In this document: positions 16,042 to 28,314 of the stretch, piece by piece | How positions within the stretch are numbered: position 1 is the first letter of the stretch | Layout of the letters: the number at the start of each line of letters is the position of its first letter | NCBI RefSeq assembly: GCF_003947415.1 | Contig: NZ_QHKL01000003.1 | Location: forward strand, 558,001-622,000 | Source of the DNA: Amycolatopsis sp. WAC 01376 | GTDB lineage: Bacteria > Actinomycetota > Actinomycetes > Mycobacteriales > Pseudonocardiaceae | DNA: 64,000 bases | Reading direction: 5' to 3' | Made by a program: the position numbers and the translations under genes | The notes under the pieces: generated by a model | Seen by the model: the letters and a program-made list of their open reading frames with translations, nothing else | Database searches by the model: none | Told to the model about the DNA's origin: nothing

Positions 16042-16568
16042 GGGCGCCCATCCTGCCCGGCGCCCGCGACGTCCGCGGGAGTGCCCCCGGTCAGCGCGAC
16101 CAGGCGAGCGAACGTCGTGGGGTACACCGACTTCGGGTGTCCGGCGGCGGCCCAGACGACGTCGTGGGCGCGCAACGCGGAGTCGACGAGGGTGGTCAAC
16201 GCCTTCGGGTGACCGACCGGAGCGACGCCGCCGATCGGCTGCCCGGTGTGCGCGCGGACGAAATCCGCGTCCGCCTTGCCGATCTCGTCGGCGCCGGTCA
16301 GCGAGGCGAGGATGCCGGTGTCGGCGCGGTGCGCGCCCGAGGTCAAGGCCAGCAGGGCCGTTTCGGTCCCGCCGGTGCGGCTGCGGAACACGAGGCTGTT
16401 CGCGATCGCGCCGACCTCGACACCGAGCGCTTCGGCGGCTTGCGCGGCCGTGCGGACTTCGGCGGGGAGGATCCGGATCCCGTCCGCGGCGTCCTGCTGA
16501 CCCGCCTCGGCGAGCGCGGCCGCGACCTTGGCCACCGAGGGATGCCCGGACTGGTCGATGGTGCTCAT
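16038..16568 (-). CDS. YbaK/EbsC family tRNA-editing protein
   Basis: A 176-residue stand-alone editing domain related to Cys-tRNA(Pro) deacylase YbaK and ProX. Family blocks are VRTAAQAAEALGVEVGAIANSLVFR, ALLALTSGAHRADTGILA and the loop HTGQPIGGVAPVGHPKAL with the conserved GGVxPxGH that lines the active site. Such proteins hydrolyse mischarged aminoacyl-tRNA; which tRNA is served here is not clear. ATG 16568 is the start. Cotranscribed with the GNAT gene that follows. Confidence 0.87.
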   Translation of the reverse strand: MSTIDQSGHPSVAKVAAALAEAGQQDAADGIRILPAEVRTAAQAAEALGVEVGAIANSLVFRSRTGGTETALLALTSGAHRADTGILASLTGADEIGKADADFVRAHTGQPIGGVAPVGHPKALTTLVDSALRAHDVVWAAAGHPKSVYPTTFARLVALTGGTPADVAGAGQDGRP

Positions 16569-16673
16569 GAGCCTATGAGATCACGTGACCGATCCGGTGT
16601 CCCGCACCACATGCGGCGATCACCCCGGTACGGGGTTGAAGGAATGGGCACTTCGGGGTTACATTGGTCTTGT

Positions 16674-16689
16674 TCGAACAGACGTTCGA
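16674..16689. promoter_or_regulatory. SOS box (LexA operator), perfect
   Basis: TCGAACAGACGTTCGA matches the actinobacterial LexA consensus TCGAAC-N4-GTTCGA at every fixed position. It lies 101 bp upstream of the HEPN gene start and 106 bp upstream of the divergent ybaK start. LexA itself is encoded at 59546-60262 in this window. Confidence 0.85.
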
Positions 16690-16789
16690 CATTCGGTGAG
16701 CGCGCACCGGTAGGTGCCCGGCGCGGGGGCGGGGGAAGCGCCTCGGCGCCGGGCACCGGCCGGCGCTCACGTACAGGAGGAGGGTCGTC

Positions 16790-17272
16790 ATGTCCGTTTC
16801 GGTCGTGTCCCCTGACGAAGCCGAGAGGCCGGGGGGCACCGCGCAGCCCGCCCTGCCGATGTCGTTGCGCCCGCCGGCACCACCCGCGGCGGTCTCCTTG
16901 TACGCACAGGCGAGGCGCGGTCTCGCCGAGGCAGAGCGGGAAAACGATCCCGCGGAGCGGTTCATCGGGGCGTATCTCGCCGCGCTGCGGGGCGCGGCGG
17001 CGGTACTGGAGGCCCGCGGCCGTCCGCACCGGGGCCGGGCCCGGCCGGCGAGCGGCTGGGTGCTGCTCGACTCCGTCGCGCCCGAATTGAAGGAGTGGGC
17101 GGCGTTCTTCGCGGCCAACTCCGCGACGCGGGCCGCCGCGCAGGCGGGGATCACCGGCAAGGTCACCGTCGAACTGGCGGACGAGCTGACGCGGGCCGCC
17201 ACGGTGTTCCTGGAACTCGTCCGACGGGTGGTGCACGGGCTGCCGATGGGTGATTCGGCGCATGTGGCTTAG
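16790..17272 (+). CDS. SAV_6107-like HEPN domain protein, SOS-controlled
   Basis: A 160-residue, mostly helical protein of the actinobacterial SAV_6107 HEPN family. The Pro-rich N-terminus (1-30) is followed by the helical HEPN bundle: SLYAQARRGLAEAERENDPAERFIGAYLAALRGAAAVLEARG and a second half ending LVRRVVHGLPMG. The RRVVH segment resembles, but does not exactly match, the Rx4-6H motif of HEPN ribonucleases. RBS AGGAGG precedes ATG 16790. A perfect SOS box lies upstream, so expression should rise on DNA damage. Role unknown; family recognition is from memory. Confidence 0.75.
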   Translation: MSVSVVSPDEAERPGGTAQPALPMSLRPPAPPAAVSLYAQARRGLAEAERENDPAERFIGAYLAALRGAAAVLEARGRPHRGRARPASGWVLLDSVAPELKEWAAFFAANSATRAAAQAGITGKVTVELADELTRAATVFLELVRRVVHGLPMGDSAHVA

Positions 17273-17280
17273 CAGCCTGC

Positions 17281-17434
17281 CGGCGGAGCTGCGGTTTCGT
17301 CCGGAAAGTGGCCATACCCGTGAACCCGCCCGGCCGAAGGCCCCGCTATCGCGGTGGCAGGGCGCCTTCACCACCTTCGTGACTTGAAAGACCAGGTCGC
17401 GCCCTGCCGACGCCGATCGCGGACGCGGGTTCAC
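17281..17434 (+). repeat. Dispersed element, copy 1
   Basis: Begins CGGCGGAGC and ends GCGGGTTCAC. The better conserved part is 17320-17434, from GTGAACCCGC to GCGGGTTCAC, whose ends pair perfectly over 10 bp. Inside, GGCAGGGCG pairs with CGCCCTGCC. It ends 36 bp before the start of the MDMPI-family gene. Copies 2 and 3 are at 18271-18426 and 25602-25757, all in the same orientation. Confidence 0.85.
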
Positions 17435-17470
17435 CTATTCGACAGAGTCACCATGGAGAGGGGGTGCCCG

Positions 17471-18235
17471 ATGGCCGGGCAGGCCATGATCGACCAGGGC
17501 AGGTTCCTGGAGGCGCTCGGCGCCGAAACCGAGCTGATGGCCCAGGTGGCGCACACCGCGTCCGCCGACGCGCCGGTTCCGACCTGCCCCGGCTGGACGC
17601 TCGGTGAGGTCCTCAGACATGTCGGCAGTGTGTACCGGGTCACCCGCCGCTGGATCATCGACGGACGGCGTCCCGAACACTGGCAGCGCAAACCGGGGCC
17701 GACGCAGTCGCTGGAGGAGTACTTCCGCGAGGGCCGGGACGAGCTCGTCGCCGAACTGTCCGCGCACGAACCGGAGGCATCGGCGCAGACCTGGTGGCCG
17801 GCGGACCGCAGCTACGGGTTCTGGCGGCGGCGGATGGCGCACGAGACGACGATCCACCGGATCGACGCGGAGACCGCCGCCGGCCGGGAAGTGTCGGTGA
17901 TCCCCGAAGACCTGGCACTCGACGGGATCGACGAGGCGCTTGTGCTGTGGTTCGGCCAGCGGCTGCCGTTGCTGGGCTTGTCCGGCACCAGAACCGGATC
18001 GGTCGGCGTGCGCACCGCGGGCCACCACTGGATCGCCAGAGCCGGGCCCACGGAAACGGTCGCCTGGCGATGCTCCGCCGAGGAGGCCCAGCGCGCGGAC
18101 GATCTGATCACCGGGCATCCGGACAAGATCTACCGCTGGCTCTGGGGCCGGGCGGGTCCGACGGTGGTGACGGTCAGCGGAGACCAGGACATGGCGGGAC
18201 AACTTTGGGCCCTTTTGCGGCTCGCGACTCGATGA
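17471..18235 (+). CDS. Maleylpyruvate isomerase family (MDMPI/DinB-like) protein
   Basis: A 254-residue protein with the mycothiol-dependent maleylpyruvate isomerase layout: an N-terminal four-helix DinB-like domain (about 10-150) with TCPGWTLGEVLRHVGSVYR and the metal-site block RRRMAHETTIHRIDAE, then a C-terminal alpha/beta domain. Members often use mycothiol, the actinobacterial thiol. ATG 17471 follows GGAGAGGGGG; an upstream in-frame ATG at 17354 is inside repeat copy 1 and is rejected. The reaction here is unknown. The dispersed element directly upstream may be part of its leader. Confidence 0.8.
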   Translation: MAGQAMIDQGRFLEALGAETELMAQVAHTASADAPVPTCPGWTLGEVLRHVGSVYRVTRRWIIDGRRPEHWQRKPGPTQSLEEYFREGRDELVAELSAHEPEASAQTWWPADRSYGFWRRRMAHETTIHRIDAETAAGREVSVIPEDLALDGIDEALVLWFGQRLPLLGLSGTRTGSVGVRTAGHHWIARAGPTETVAWRCSAEEAQRADDLITGHPDKIYRWLWGRAGPTVVTVSGDQDMAGQLWALLRLATR

Positions 18236-18270
18236 CCGGTCGGTGGGGAAGCCAAACCGGTCAGCGCCAG

Positions 18271-18426
18271 TCGGCGGAGCCGAAGATGGGCCTGAAGAGC
18301 AACCGAGCGCGTGAACCCGCCCGGCCGAAGGCCCCGCGATCGCGGTGGCAGGGCGCCCTGCCCGCTCATCGGGACGTGCATGACCGGCGAGCGCCCTGCC
18401 GACGTCGATCGCGGACGCGGGTTCAC
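18271..18426 (+). repeat. Dispersed element, copy 2
   Basis: Runs from CGGCGGAGCCGA to GCGGGTTCAC; conserved part 18311-18426. In this copy CCGCGATCG on the left is complementary to CGATCGCGG on the right, extending the stem. It ends 45 bp before the VOC gene start and includes no reading frame of its own. The central 45 bp differ from the other copies. Confidence 0.85.
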
Positions 18427-18471
18427 CCGCAAGACACAGAAGTGTCGGTGGTGCCGTCTAGGTTCACAGGT

Positions 18472-19155
18472 GTGGCATCACAGCTGGTGAACCTGGTCTT
18501 CGACTCGGCCCTTCCCAGAGATCTGGCGGGTTTCTGGGAAGGGCTGTTCAGCTGGGACGCCCCGTTTCAACCGGCGTTCCGCTCCGAGGCGGTCCCCAAA
18601 CGGGGCAAGAACCGGCTGCACCTGGATCTGACGAGCCGTTCGCCCGGGCACCAGGCCGAGCTGGTGGACCGTGCGCTGTCCCTCGGCGCACGGCATATCG
18701 ACATCGGCCAGGGCCCGCCGGAGGAGAAACGGGTGCCGTGGGTGGTGCTCGCGGACCCCGAGGGCAACGAGTTCTGCGTCCTCGAACCGCGCGAGCAGTA
18801 CGAGGGCGCCGGCGCGATCGCTTCGGTCGTCACCGACGCTCTCGACCCGGAGCGGCTCGCGCGGTTCTGGGCGGCAGCCCTTGGCTGGGAGATCGGCGTC
18901 CGCGAGAAGACGATCGTGGGTCTGCGGCCACCGGGCGGTCGCGGCCCGTGGGTCGAGTTCCTCGCCACGAAAGAGGAGAAACAGCACAAGAACAGGCTGC
19001 GGTTCGAGATCGCGCCACGGCGAGGCAAGAGCCGGGCGGCCGAAGTCCGGCGTCTTAGGGAGCTCGGCGCGACAGGACAGGGTTCGGCCAGGCAAGGCGC
19101 CGTGGCCATGGTGGATCCGGAGGGCAACGAGTTCACTGTGCTCGCACCCCGCTAG
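18472..19155 (+). CDS. VOC superfamily protein, two glyoxalase-like domains
   Basis: A 227-residue protein of two tandem glyoxalase/bleomycin-resistance-like (VOC) modules, residues 1-108 and 112-227. Each ends with the same strand pattern, VLADPEGNEFCVLEPR and VDPEGNEFTVLAPR, and each starts with a LARFWxxxLGW-type helix (DLAGFWEGLFSW, RLARFWAAALGW). GTG 18472 is 7 nt after TAGGTT, suggesting a leaderless mRNA; the longer frame upstream runs through the preceding gene and repeat. Metal ligands and substrate are not evident. Confidence 0.8.
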   Translation: MASQLVNLVFDSALPRDLAGFWEGLFSWDAPFQPAFRSEAVPKRGKNRLHLDLTSRSPGHQAELVDRALSLGARHIDIGQGPPEEKRVPWVVLADPEGNEFCVLEPREQYEGAGAIASVVTDALDPERLARFWAAALGWEIGVREKTIVGLRPPGGRGPWVEFLATKEEKQHKNRLRFEIAPRRGKSRAAEVRRLRELGATGQGSARQGAVAMVDPEGNEFTVLAPR

Positions 19156-19241
19156 TTGTTTCGCCGGGGTTGCGCGGTGGCGTCGAACGCTGACCTGAGC
19201 GAAACACCCGCGCCGTTGGCAGGCAACAACCGGCCGGGACC

Positions 19242-20336
19242 GTGGAGGTCATGGAGACCTATCGAGTCCGGCCAGCCCAGCTTCACCCCGGTGAAGAGAC
19301 AACGACCGCGTCGGCCTGGCGGGTCCGGATCCGCGTGGACGACCGGCCGGGCACCCTGGCCAGGATCGCGATCCGGCTGGCCGACCTCGAGTGCAACATC
19401 CTCGGGTTGTCGGTGCTCCCGGTCCCCGGCGGCGTGCTCGACGAGATCGTCCTGCGGCCGGCCACCGGTCTGCCGCGGCAACTGCTCATCGACGCCATCC
19501 GCGACGAAGGATGCGAATGCTCCGCCGTCATCGACGCGGATCTGGCCGAACTGGTCGATCCGGCCACCGCGACGTTCGCCGCGGCCAAGCGAGCCGTCGA
19601 GGAGCCCAGCGGCCTCGCGGAGGTCCTTCGCGGCGTCCTCGCGGCCGATGTCGTCACGAAGGTCCCGTCGATCGAGGCGAACCCGGCCCGCACGGAGGGC
19701 GGGCATCGGGCGGTGTTCCCGGCGGGCGACGGCACCGCGTTCGTCGCACGCCGCCGGTGGTCGCCGTTCGTCGAATTGGAACTGAGCCGCGCGGTCGCGC
19801 TGACCGGGCTGATGACCGCCGTCCGCGACAACGTGACCGGTCCGGTCGTGCTCGACCGGGCCGACGGCGCCGCGATCGTCCTGCGGAAGGGTGTCCCCGG
19901 TGACGCGGAAGCGGTGTCCGCGCTGCACCAGAGATGCTCGATGACCACGCTTTTCCACCGCTACCACACCGGGATGCGCGCCGTACCGCGCCGCTGGCTG
20001 CACCGGCTCCTGATGCCGCCGCGGGGAATCAGCCTGCTCGCGGTCTGCGGCCGGGACGTGATCGGTCTCGGCCAGCTGATCCCGTCGGCCGACGCCGGCG
20101 CGGCCGAAGTCTCGCTCTTGGTCGAGGATTCCTGGCAGCGCCAAGGCATCGGCACCGCCTTGCTGACCAGGCTCGCCGTCCTCGCCGCCGCCAAGGGAGA
20201 GCGCGAACTCGCCGCCGTCTGCCTGCCCGGCGACGATTCCCTCTACCGCACCGCCGCCCGCGCGGGGCTCCGCCCCGAACGCGCCCCCGGCGACTCCGGC
20301 ACCCTGCGCCTCACGCTCCCCAACCCCCGCATTTAG
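19242..20336 (+). CDS. ACT-GNAT fusion, probable amino-acid-regulated protein acetyltransferase
   Basis: A 364-residue fusion. Residues about 26-100 are an ACT domain (WRVRIRVDDRPGTLARIAIRLADLECNILGLSV), a small-molecule sensor usually for amino acids. Residues about 210-360 are a GNAT acetyltransferase with the acetyl-CoA loop in VEDSWQRQGIGTALLTRLAVLAA. The middle 100 residues link them. ACT-GNAT lysine acetyltransferases regulated by amino acids have been characterised in Micromonospora; this gene has the same architecture, so post-translational control of metabolic enzymes is the likely role. GTG 19242 or ATG 19251 could be the start; neither has a well-placed RBS. Confidence 0.85.
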   Translation: MEVMETYRVRPAQLHPGEETTTASAWRVRIRVDDRPGTLARIAIRLADLECNILGLSVLPVPGGVLDEIVLRPATGLPRQLLIDAIRDEGCECSAVIDADLAELVDPATATFAAAKRAVEEPSGLAEVLRGVLAADVVTKVPSIEANPARTEGGHRAVFPAGDGTAFVARRRWSPFVELELSRAVALTGLMTAVRDNVTGPVVLDRADGAAIVLRKGVPGDAEAVSALHQRCSMTTLFHRYHTGMRAVPRRWLHRLLMPPRGISLLAVCGRDVIGLGQLIPSADAGAAEVSLLVEDSWQRQGIGTALLTRLAVLAAAKGERELAAVCLPGDDSLYRTAARAGLRPERAPGDSGTLRLTLPNPRI

Positions 20337-20394
20337 TCCTCTGAATGCGTTAGTTCGGGCTACCAACCACCGCATTCAGAGGACTAAATGCGGG
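20326..20394. terminator. 24-bp inverted repeat between convergent genes (bidirectional terminator)
   Basis: Perfect 24-nt arms (20326-20349 and 20371-20394) containing ATTTAGTCCTCTGAATGCG, with a 21-nt loop. The stop codon of the ACT-GNAT gene is within the left arm, and def ends 7 bp after the right arm. Sequence differs from families A and B. Confidence 0.88.
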
Positions 20395-20400
20395 AGTGGG

Positions 20401-20901
20401 TCAGCGGTTCCAGAACCAGTCTTTGCCGCGGGCCTCGCCCAGCGCGCGCTTCTTGCGTTCGGGTGTGAGCCGATCCAGGTAGAGCTTGCCGTCGAGGTGA
20501 TCGGTCTCGTGCTGCAGGCACTGGGCGAGCACCTCGAAGCCTTCGACCTCGACGGGCTCGTTGCGCAGGTCGACACCCCGCACCACCGCGTGCTTCGCGC
20601 GGACGACCGGGAACCACAGTTCCGGCACGGACAGGCAGCCCTCGCCGATCTCATGCGTCTCTTCGGACAGCTCGACGATCTCCGGGTTGATCACGTATCC
20701 GCTCAGCCCGCCGACGTCGTAGCTGAACACCCGCAGGCCGACCCCGATCTGCGGCGCCGCGAGCCCGGCGCGTCCGGCCGGTTTCACCCCGTCCATCAGA
20801 TCGGTCACCAGCGACTCGATCTTCTTGTCGAATGTCTTGACCGGGTCGCATACGGTCTTGAGCACGGGATCCCCGAAGTAGCGCAGGTCGCGCATCACCA
20901 T
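20401..20901 (-). CDS. def: Peptide deformylase
   Basis: Removes the formyl group from the N-terminal Met of new proteins. The 166-residue enzyme has the three family motifs: RAGLAAPQIG (residues 44-53), EGCLS (87-91, metal ligand C89) and QHETDH (130-135, ligands H131 and H135, catalytic E132). The start at 20901 is a GTG or ATG close to MVMRDLRYFGDPVL; the N-terminus fits known enzymes. A 24-bp palindrome lies after the stop. The lhr gene upstream ends 37 bp before it and may be cotranscribed. Confidence 0.95.
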   Translation of the reverse strand: MVMRDLRYFGDPVLKTVCDPVKTFDKKIESLVTDLMDGVKPAGRAGLAAPQIGVGLRVFSYDVGGLSGYVINPEIVELSEETHEIGEGCLSVPELWFPVVRAKHAVVRGVDLRNEPVEVEGFEVLAQCLQHETDHLDGKLYLDRLTPERKKRALGEARGKDWFWNR

Positions 20902-20938
20902 GTTCGAACGTCCTTCTCCGCAGGTCTGAGCCGTGATT

Positions 20939-25561
<4,623 letters not shown>

Positions 25562-25601
25562 AGTGCGCCGGACCACCGACAGTTTCGCTCCGAGCCCTGG
25601 T

Positions 25602-25757
25602 CGGCGGAGCCGAGACGGGCCTGCCAACAGGACCGAACGCGTGAACCCGCCCCGGCCGAAGGCCCCGCTATCGCGGTGGCAGGGCGTCCGAGGAGATCAG
25701 CTTCACCACGATGACCAGGCCGCGTCCTGCCGGCGTCGATCGCGGATGCGGGTTCAC
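25602..25757 (+). repeat. Dispersed element, copy 3
   Basis: Runs from CGGCGGAGCCGA to GCGGGTTCAC; conserved part 25641-25757, with ends GTGAACCCGC and GCGGGTTCAC paired. It lies in the 348-bp gap between lhr and the Hsp70-like gene. The rest of that gap (25758-25909) shows no gene and no further clear structure. The upstream 40 bp align with copy 2. Confidence 0.85.
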
Positions 25758-25909
25758 CGACAGACACACAGCCCTGTGACACGGCACCCGGTCGGGACGA
25801 GTTCGGCGGGTTCCGCACGTACGGTGACCTCGCTCATGGGAGCATCACGGCCAGCGCGACCGGATCAGTGCTGGGGCGGTCGCCGTTCGTCTGTGAAGGG
25901 GTAAGTGCT

Positions 25910-27814
25910 GTGCGGATCCTGTCGGTGGACCTCGGGACGTCCAACACCGTGGCCGTCCTTTCGGCGCACGGGAGGCCGCCGCGGGTGGTCGAGGTCGACG
26001 GTTCGGCCAACATGCCGTCCGCGGTGTTCGCCACCGAGGACGGCACGATCATGGTCGGCCGGGACGCCGAACGCCGGGCCCGGCTGGACCCGACGCGCTT
26101 CGAGCCCAACCCCAAACGCCGCATCGACGAGCAGACGCTCCTGCTCGGCACCGACGTCATCCCGGTCACCGAGGTGCTGGCCGCGATCCTGCGCCGCGTC
26201 CTCGACGAGACCACCCGCCAGCTCGGCGGCGAGCTCCCCGACGAGGTCCGGCTCACCCACCCCGCGCAGTGGGGCCAGACCCGCCGCAACGTGCTCCTGT
26301 CCGCCGCCCGGCTCGCCGGGATGGGCGGCAACCTGGTGCTCGTCCCCGAGCCCGTCGCCGCGGCCGCGCACTTCGCGTCGTTCCCCGGCAAGACGCTCGC
26401 GCCCGGCCAGGCGCTCGCCGTGTACGACCTCGGCGCCGGCACCTTCGACGTCGCGATCGTCGGCGCGACCCCGAACGGCGGCTTCACCGTCGTCGCCGAA
26501 GACGGCCTTCCCGACCTCGGCGGCCTCGACGTCGACCAGGCGCTGCTGGTGCACGTCGGACGTGAGGTCTCGCACAAGGATCCCCAGCGCTGGCAGCGGG
26601 TCCTGCGGCCCGAGTCCACTCCGGACCGTCGTACGCGACGCGCGCTGCAGGAGGACGTGAAGGCGGCGAAGGAGGCCCTCTCACGGCACCCGCAGACCGA
26701 GGTCCCGATGCCGGAGCCGTTCGAGGACGTCCTCGTCACGCGAGGCGAACTCGAAGCGCTGGTGCGGCCGTCGATGCTGCGCAGTGTCGAGCTGATGGCG
26801 CGCGTGGTCCGCTCCGCCGGGATGACCCCGGACCGGCTCGCCGGCATCTACCTCGTCGGCGGTTCGAGCCGTCTCCCGCTGGTCGGCAGCCTGATCGCGG
26901 AGAAGCTCGGCGTCGTCCCCGGCAGCCTCGACCAGCCGGAGACCGCGGTCGCGCTCGGCGCCCAGCACGTCGCTTCCGACGGCATCAGCTCGCGTACGCA
27001 GGGCGTCGAAGGGCAGGTCGCGGCGGGAACCGGCGCACACCCCGGCGTTTCGGGTCCGTACGCGCCGCCGCCGCAGCAGGTCGCGTCGATCCCCGGCTAC
27101 GCGGGCGGGGGCCCCGGCCAGTCCGGCGGTTTCCCGCAGTCCGGCTACCCGAACAGCGGCCCGCAGCAGGTGCAGCAGCCCGCGCCGGCGAACTTCCCGA
27201 CGTACTCGCTGGCCGGGCAGGGCGCCGGGGACAAGGCGCCCGCGAGCAAGAAGAAGCCGCTCGTCATCGGCGCCATCGCGGCCGTCGTCGTGCTGATCGC
27301 CGCCGGGCTCACCTACTTCCTGACGTCCTCGTCGGCGACCACCTACACCGCCGACGAGTGCAAGGTGCCCGGCGCGGCCGACGACAAGGGCCTCACCGGC
27401 TGCCTGCGCCAGCTCGCCGGGAAGATCGCCGACACCGGTGACTGCAAACCCGGCATGGGCAACGGGCCGGCGAAACCGGCCGAGGACCTCGGCGTGACGT
27501 CGACCTGCTCCGCCCCCGGCCGCGCCGGGACCCAGGTGACCTATCTGCAGAGCGACTCCGCGGACAAGCTCAAGGCCTACACCGACGGACTGCTCAAAGC
27601 GGCCGGTGGGGACCGCACCGAGGCCAAATGGGTCGGCAACGCCCTGGAAGGCCAGTACTCCTCGGCCGCCGGGCGGAACGCCGCCGTACTGGTGTTCACC
27701 GTGACCGACCGGCCGCTGGTCGGCTTCATCTACCAGGTCCCGGCCGAAGGACAGAACCCGACGCCGGGCGAACTGGCCGACTACTTCGAAAAGAGCGTCC
27801 AGCCGGGCGAGTGA
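25910..27814 (+). CDS. Membrane-anchored Hsp70 family protein
   Basis: A 634-residue protein with an N-terminal Hsp70/actin-like ATPase (residues 1-365), a Pro/Gly/Gln-rich linker, one membrane helix after KKKPLVIGAIAAVVVLIAA (about 446-466) and a C-terminal outer domain of about 165 residues with three or four cysteines. ATPase motifs: phosphate 1 VDLGTSNTVAVLS, phosphate 2 YDLGAGTFDVAIV and adenosine LVGGSSRLPLVG. The DnaK peptide-binding domain is absent, so it is not a general chaperone; it may couple ATP binding to an extracytoplasmic sensor. GTG 25910 follows AAGGGG with 8 nt spacing. Confidence 0.82.
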   Translation: MRILSVDLGTSNTVAVLSAHGRPPRVVEVDGSANMPSAVFATEDGTIMVGRDAERRARLDPTRFEPNPKRRIDEQTLLLGTDVIPVTEVLAAILRRVLDETTRQLGGELPDEVRLTHPAQWGQTRRNVLLSAARLAGMGGNLVLVPEPVAAAAHFASFPGKTLAPGQALAVYDLGAGTFDVAIVGATPNGGFTVVAEDGLPDLGGLDVDQALLVHVGREVSHKDPQRWQRVLRPESTPDRRTRRALQEDVKAAKEALSRHPQTEVPMPEPFEDVLVTRGELEALVRPSMLRSVELMARVVRSAGMTPDRLAGIYLVGGSSRLPLVGSLIAEKLGVVPGSLDQPETAVALGAQHVASDGISSRTQGVEGQVAAGTGAHPGVSGPYAPPPQQVASIPGYAGGGPGQSGGFPQSGYPNSGPQQVQQPAPANFPTYSLAGQGAGDKAPASKKKPLVIGAIAAVVVLIAAGLTYFLTSSSATTYTADECKVPGAADDKGLTGCLRQLAGKIADTGDCKPGMGNGPAKPAEDLGVTSTCSAPGRAGTQVTYLQSDSADKLKAYTDGLLKAAGGDRTEAKWVGNALEGQYSSAAGRNAAVLVFTVTDRPLVGFIYQVPAEGQNPTPGELADYFEKSVQPGE

Positions 27815-27827
27815 TTCCCGCTGTTCG

Positions 27828-27880
27828 CGCGTGAAGGCCCCCTTCCCTCGGCTCAGCCGAGGGAAGGGGGCCTTCACGCG
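27828..27880. repeat. Long perfect palindrome, family B (terminator)
   Basis: Two 26-nt arms pair without mismatch around a single C. Each arm begins CGCGTGAAGGCCCCCTTCCC. It starts 14 bp after the Hsp70-like stop and ends 33 bp before the DUF3046 ATG. Probable terminator. Confidence 0.88.
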
Positions 27881-27913
27881 TTTCGTGCCCGAGGCGGGGC
27901 TAGACTTCACCCG

Positions 27914-28108
27914 ATGCGTATCACGGTCTTCCGGCGGCTGATGGCCGACGAATTCGGTCCCGGACGTGCGGAAACCCTCTCCAGGGATCACGTCTTCGGT
28001 GAACTCGGGGGGCAGACCGTCGAACAGGCCCTCGACGCGGGAACCTCGGCCAAAGACGTCTGGCGGGCGGTCTGCGACGCCTTCGAGATCCCGCCGGAGC
28101 GACGCTGA
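27914..28108 (+). CDS. DUF3046 protein (Rv2738c-like)
   Basis: A 64-residue small soluble protein of the actinobacterial DUF3046 family: MRITVFRRLMADEFG, then SRDHVFGELGGQTVEQALDAG and WRAVCDAFEIPPERR. The function is unknown. In mycobacteria the homologue (Rv2738c) is also immediately upstream of recA, and the pairing is conserved. TAGACT lies 7 nt before the ATG, giving a leaderless mRNA. Confidence 0.9.
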   Translation: MRITVFRRLMADEFGPGRAETLSRDHVFGELGGQTVEQALDAGTSAKDVWRAVCDAFEIPPERR

Positions 28109-28158
28109 CCTCGGCAAAGGGGCAAGAACTCTAGCGCAACGGCGTGTCGGGAACGGCC

Positions 28159-28174
28159 TCGAACACGTGTTCGT
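28159..28174. promoter_or_regulatory. SOS box upstream of recA
   Basis: TCGAACACGTGTTCGT matches TCGAAC-N4-GTTCGA except for the last base. It lies 140 bp before the recA ATG, as in mycobacteria, and indicates LexA control. Confidence 0.82.
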
Positions 28175-28182
28175 CTATGGTG

Positions 28183-28191
28183 TTGTCCACA
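28183..28191 (+). promoter_or_regulatory. DnaA-box-like TTGTCCACA upstream of recA
   Basis: TTGTCCACA is the preferred DnaA box of high-GC actinobacteria. It lies 9 bp after the recA SOS box. A second identical 9-mer is at 61242-61250 upstream of nrdR. A 9-mer can occur by chance, so DnaA control is only suggested. Confidence 0.4.
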
Positions 28192-28314
28192 ACGGGGTCA
28201 GCGATCCACAGCTTGGGCGCGAGGCCTGGAATTGTCGGTGGTCGCCCGTAGCGTCGGACCCGACAGCTCAGAACTGAAACAAGCCTTACCGGCTCAACCA
28301 ACGAGGTGGACTCC

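Noticed and set aside
17354..17470. Upstream ATG for the MDMPI-family gene
   Set aside because: It would place coding sequence inside dispersed element copy 1, and the downstream ATG has a good RBS.
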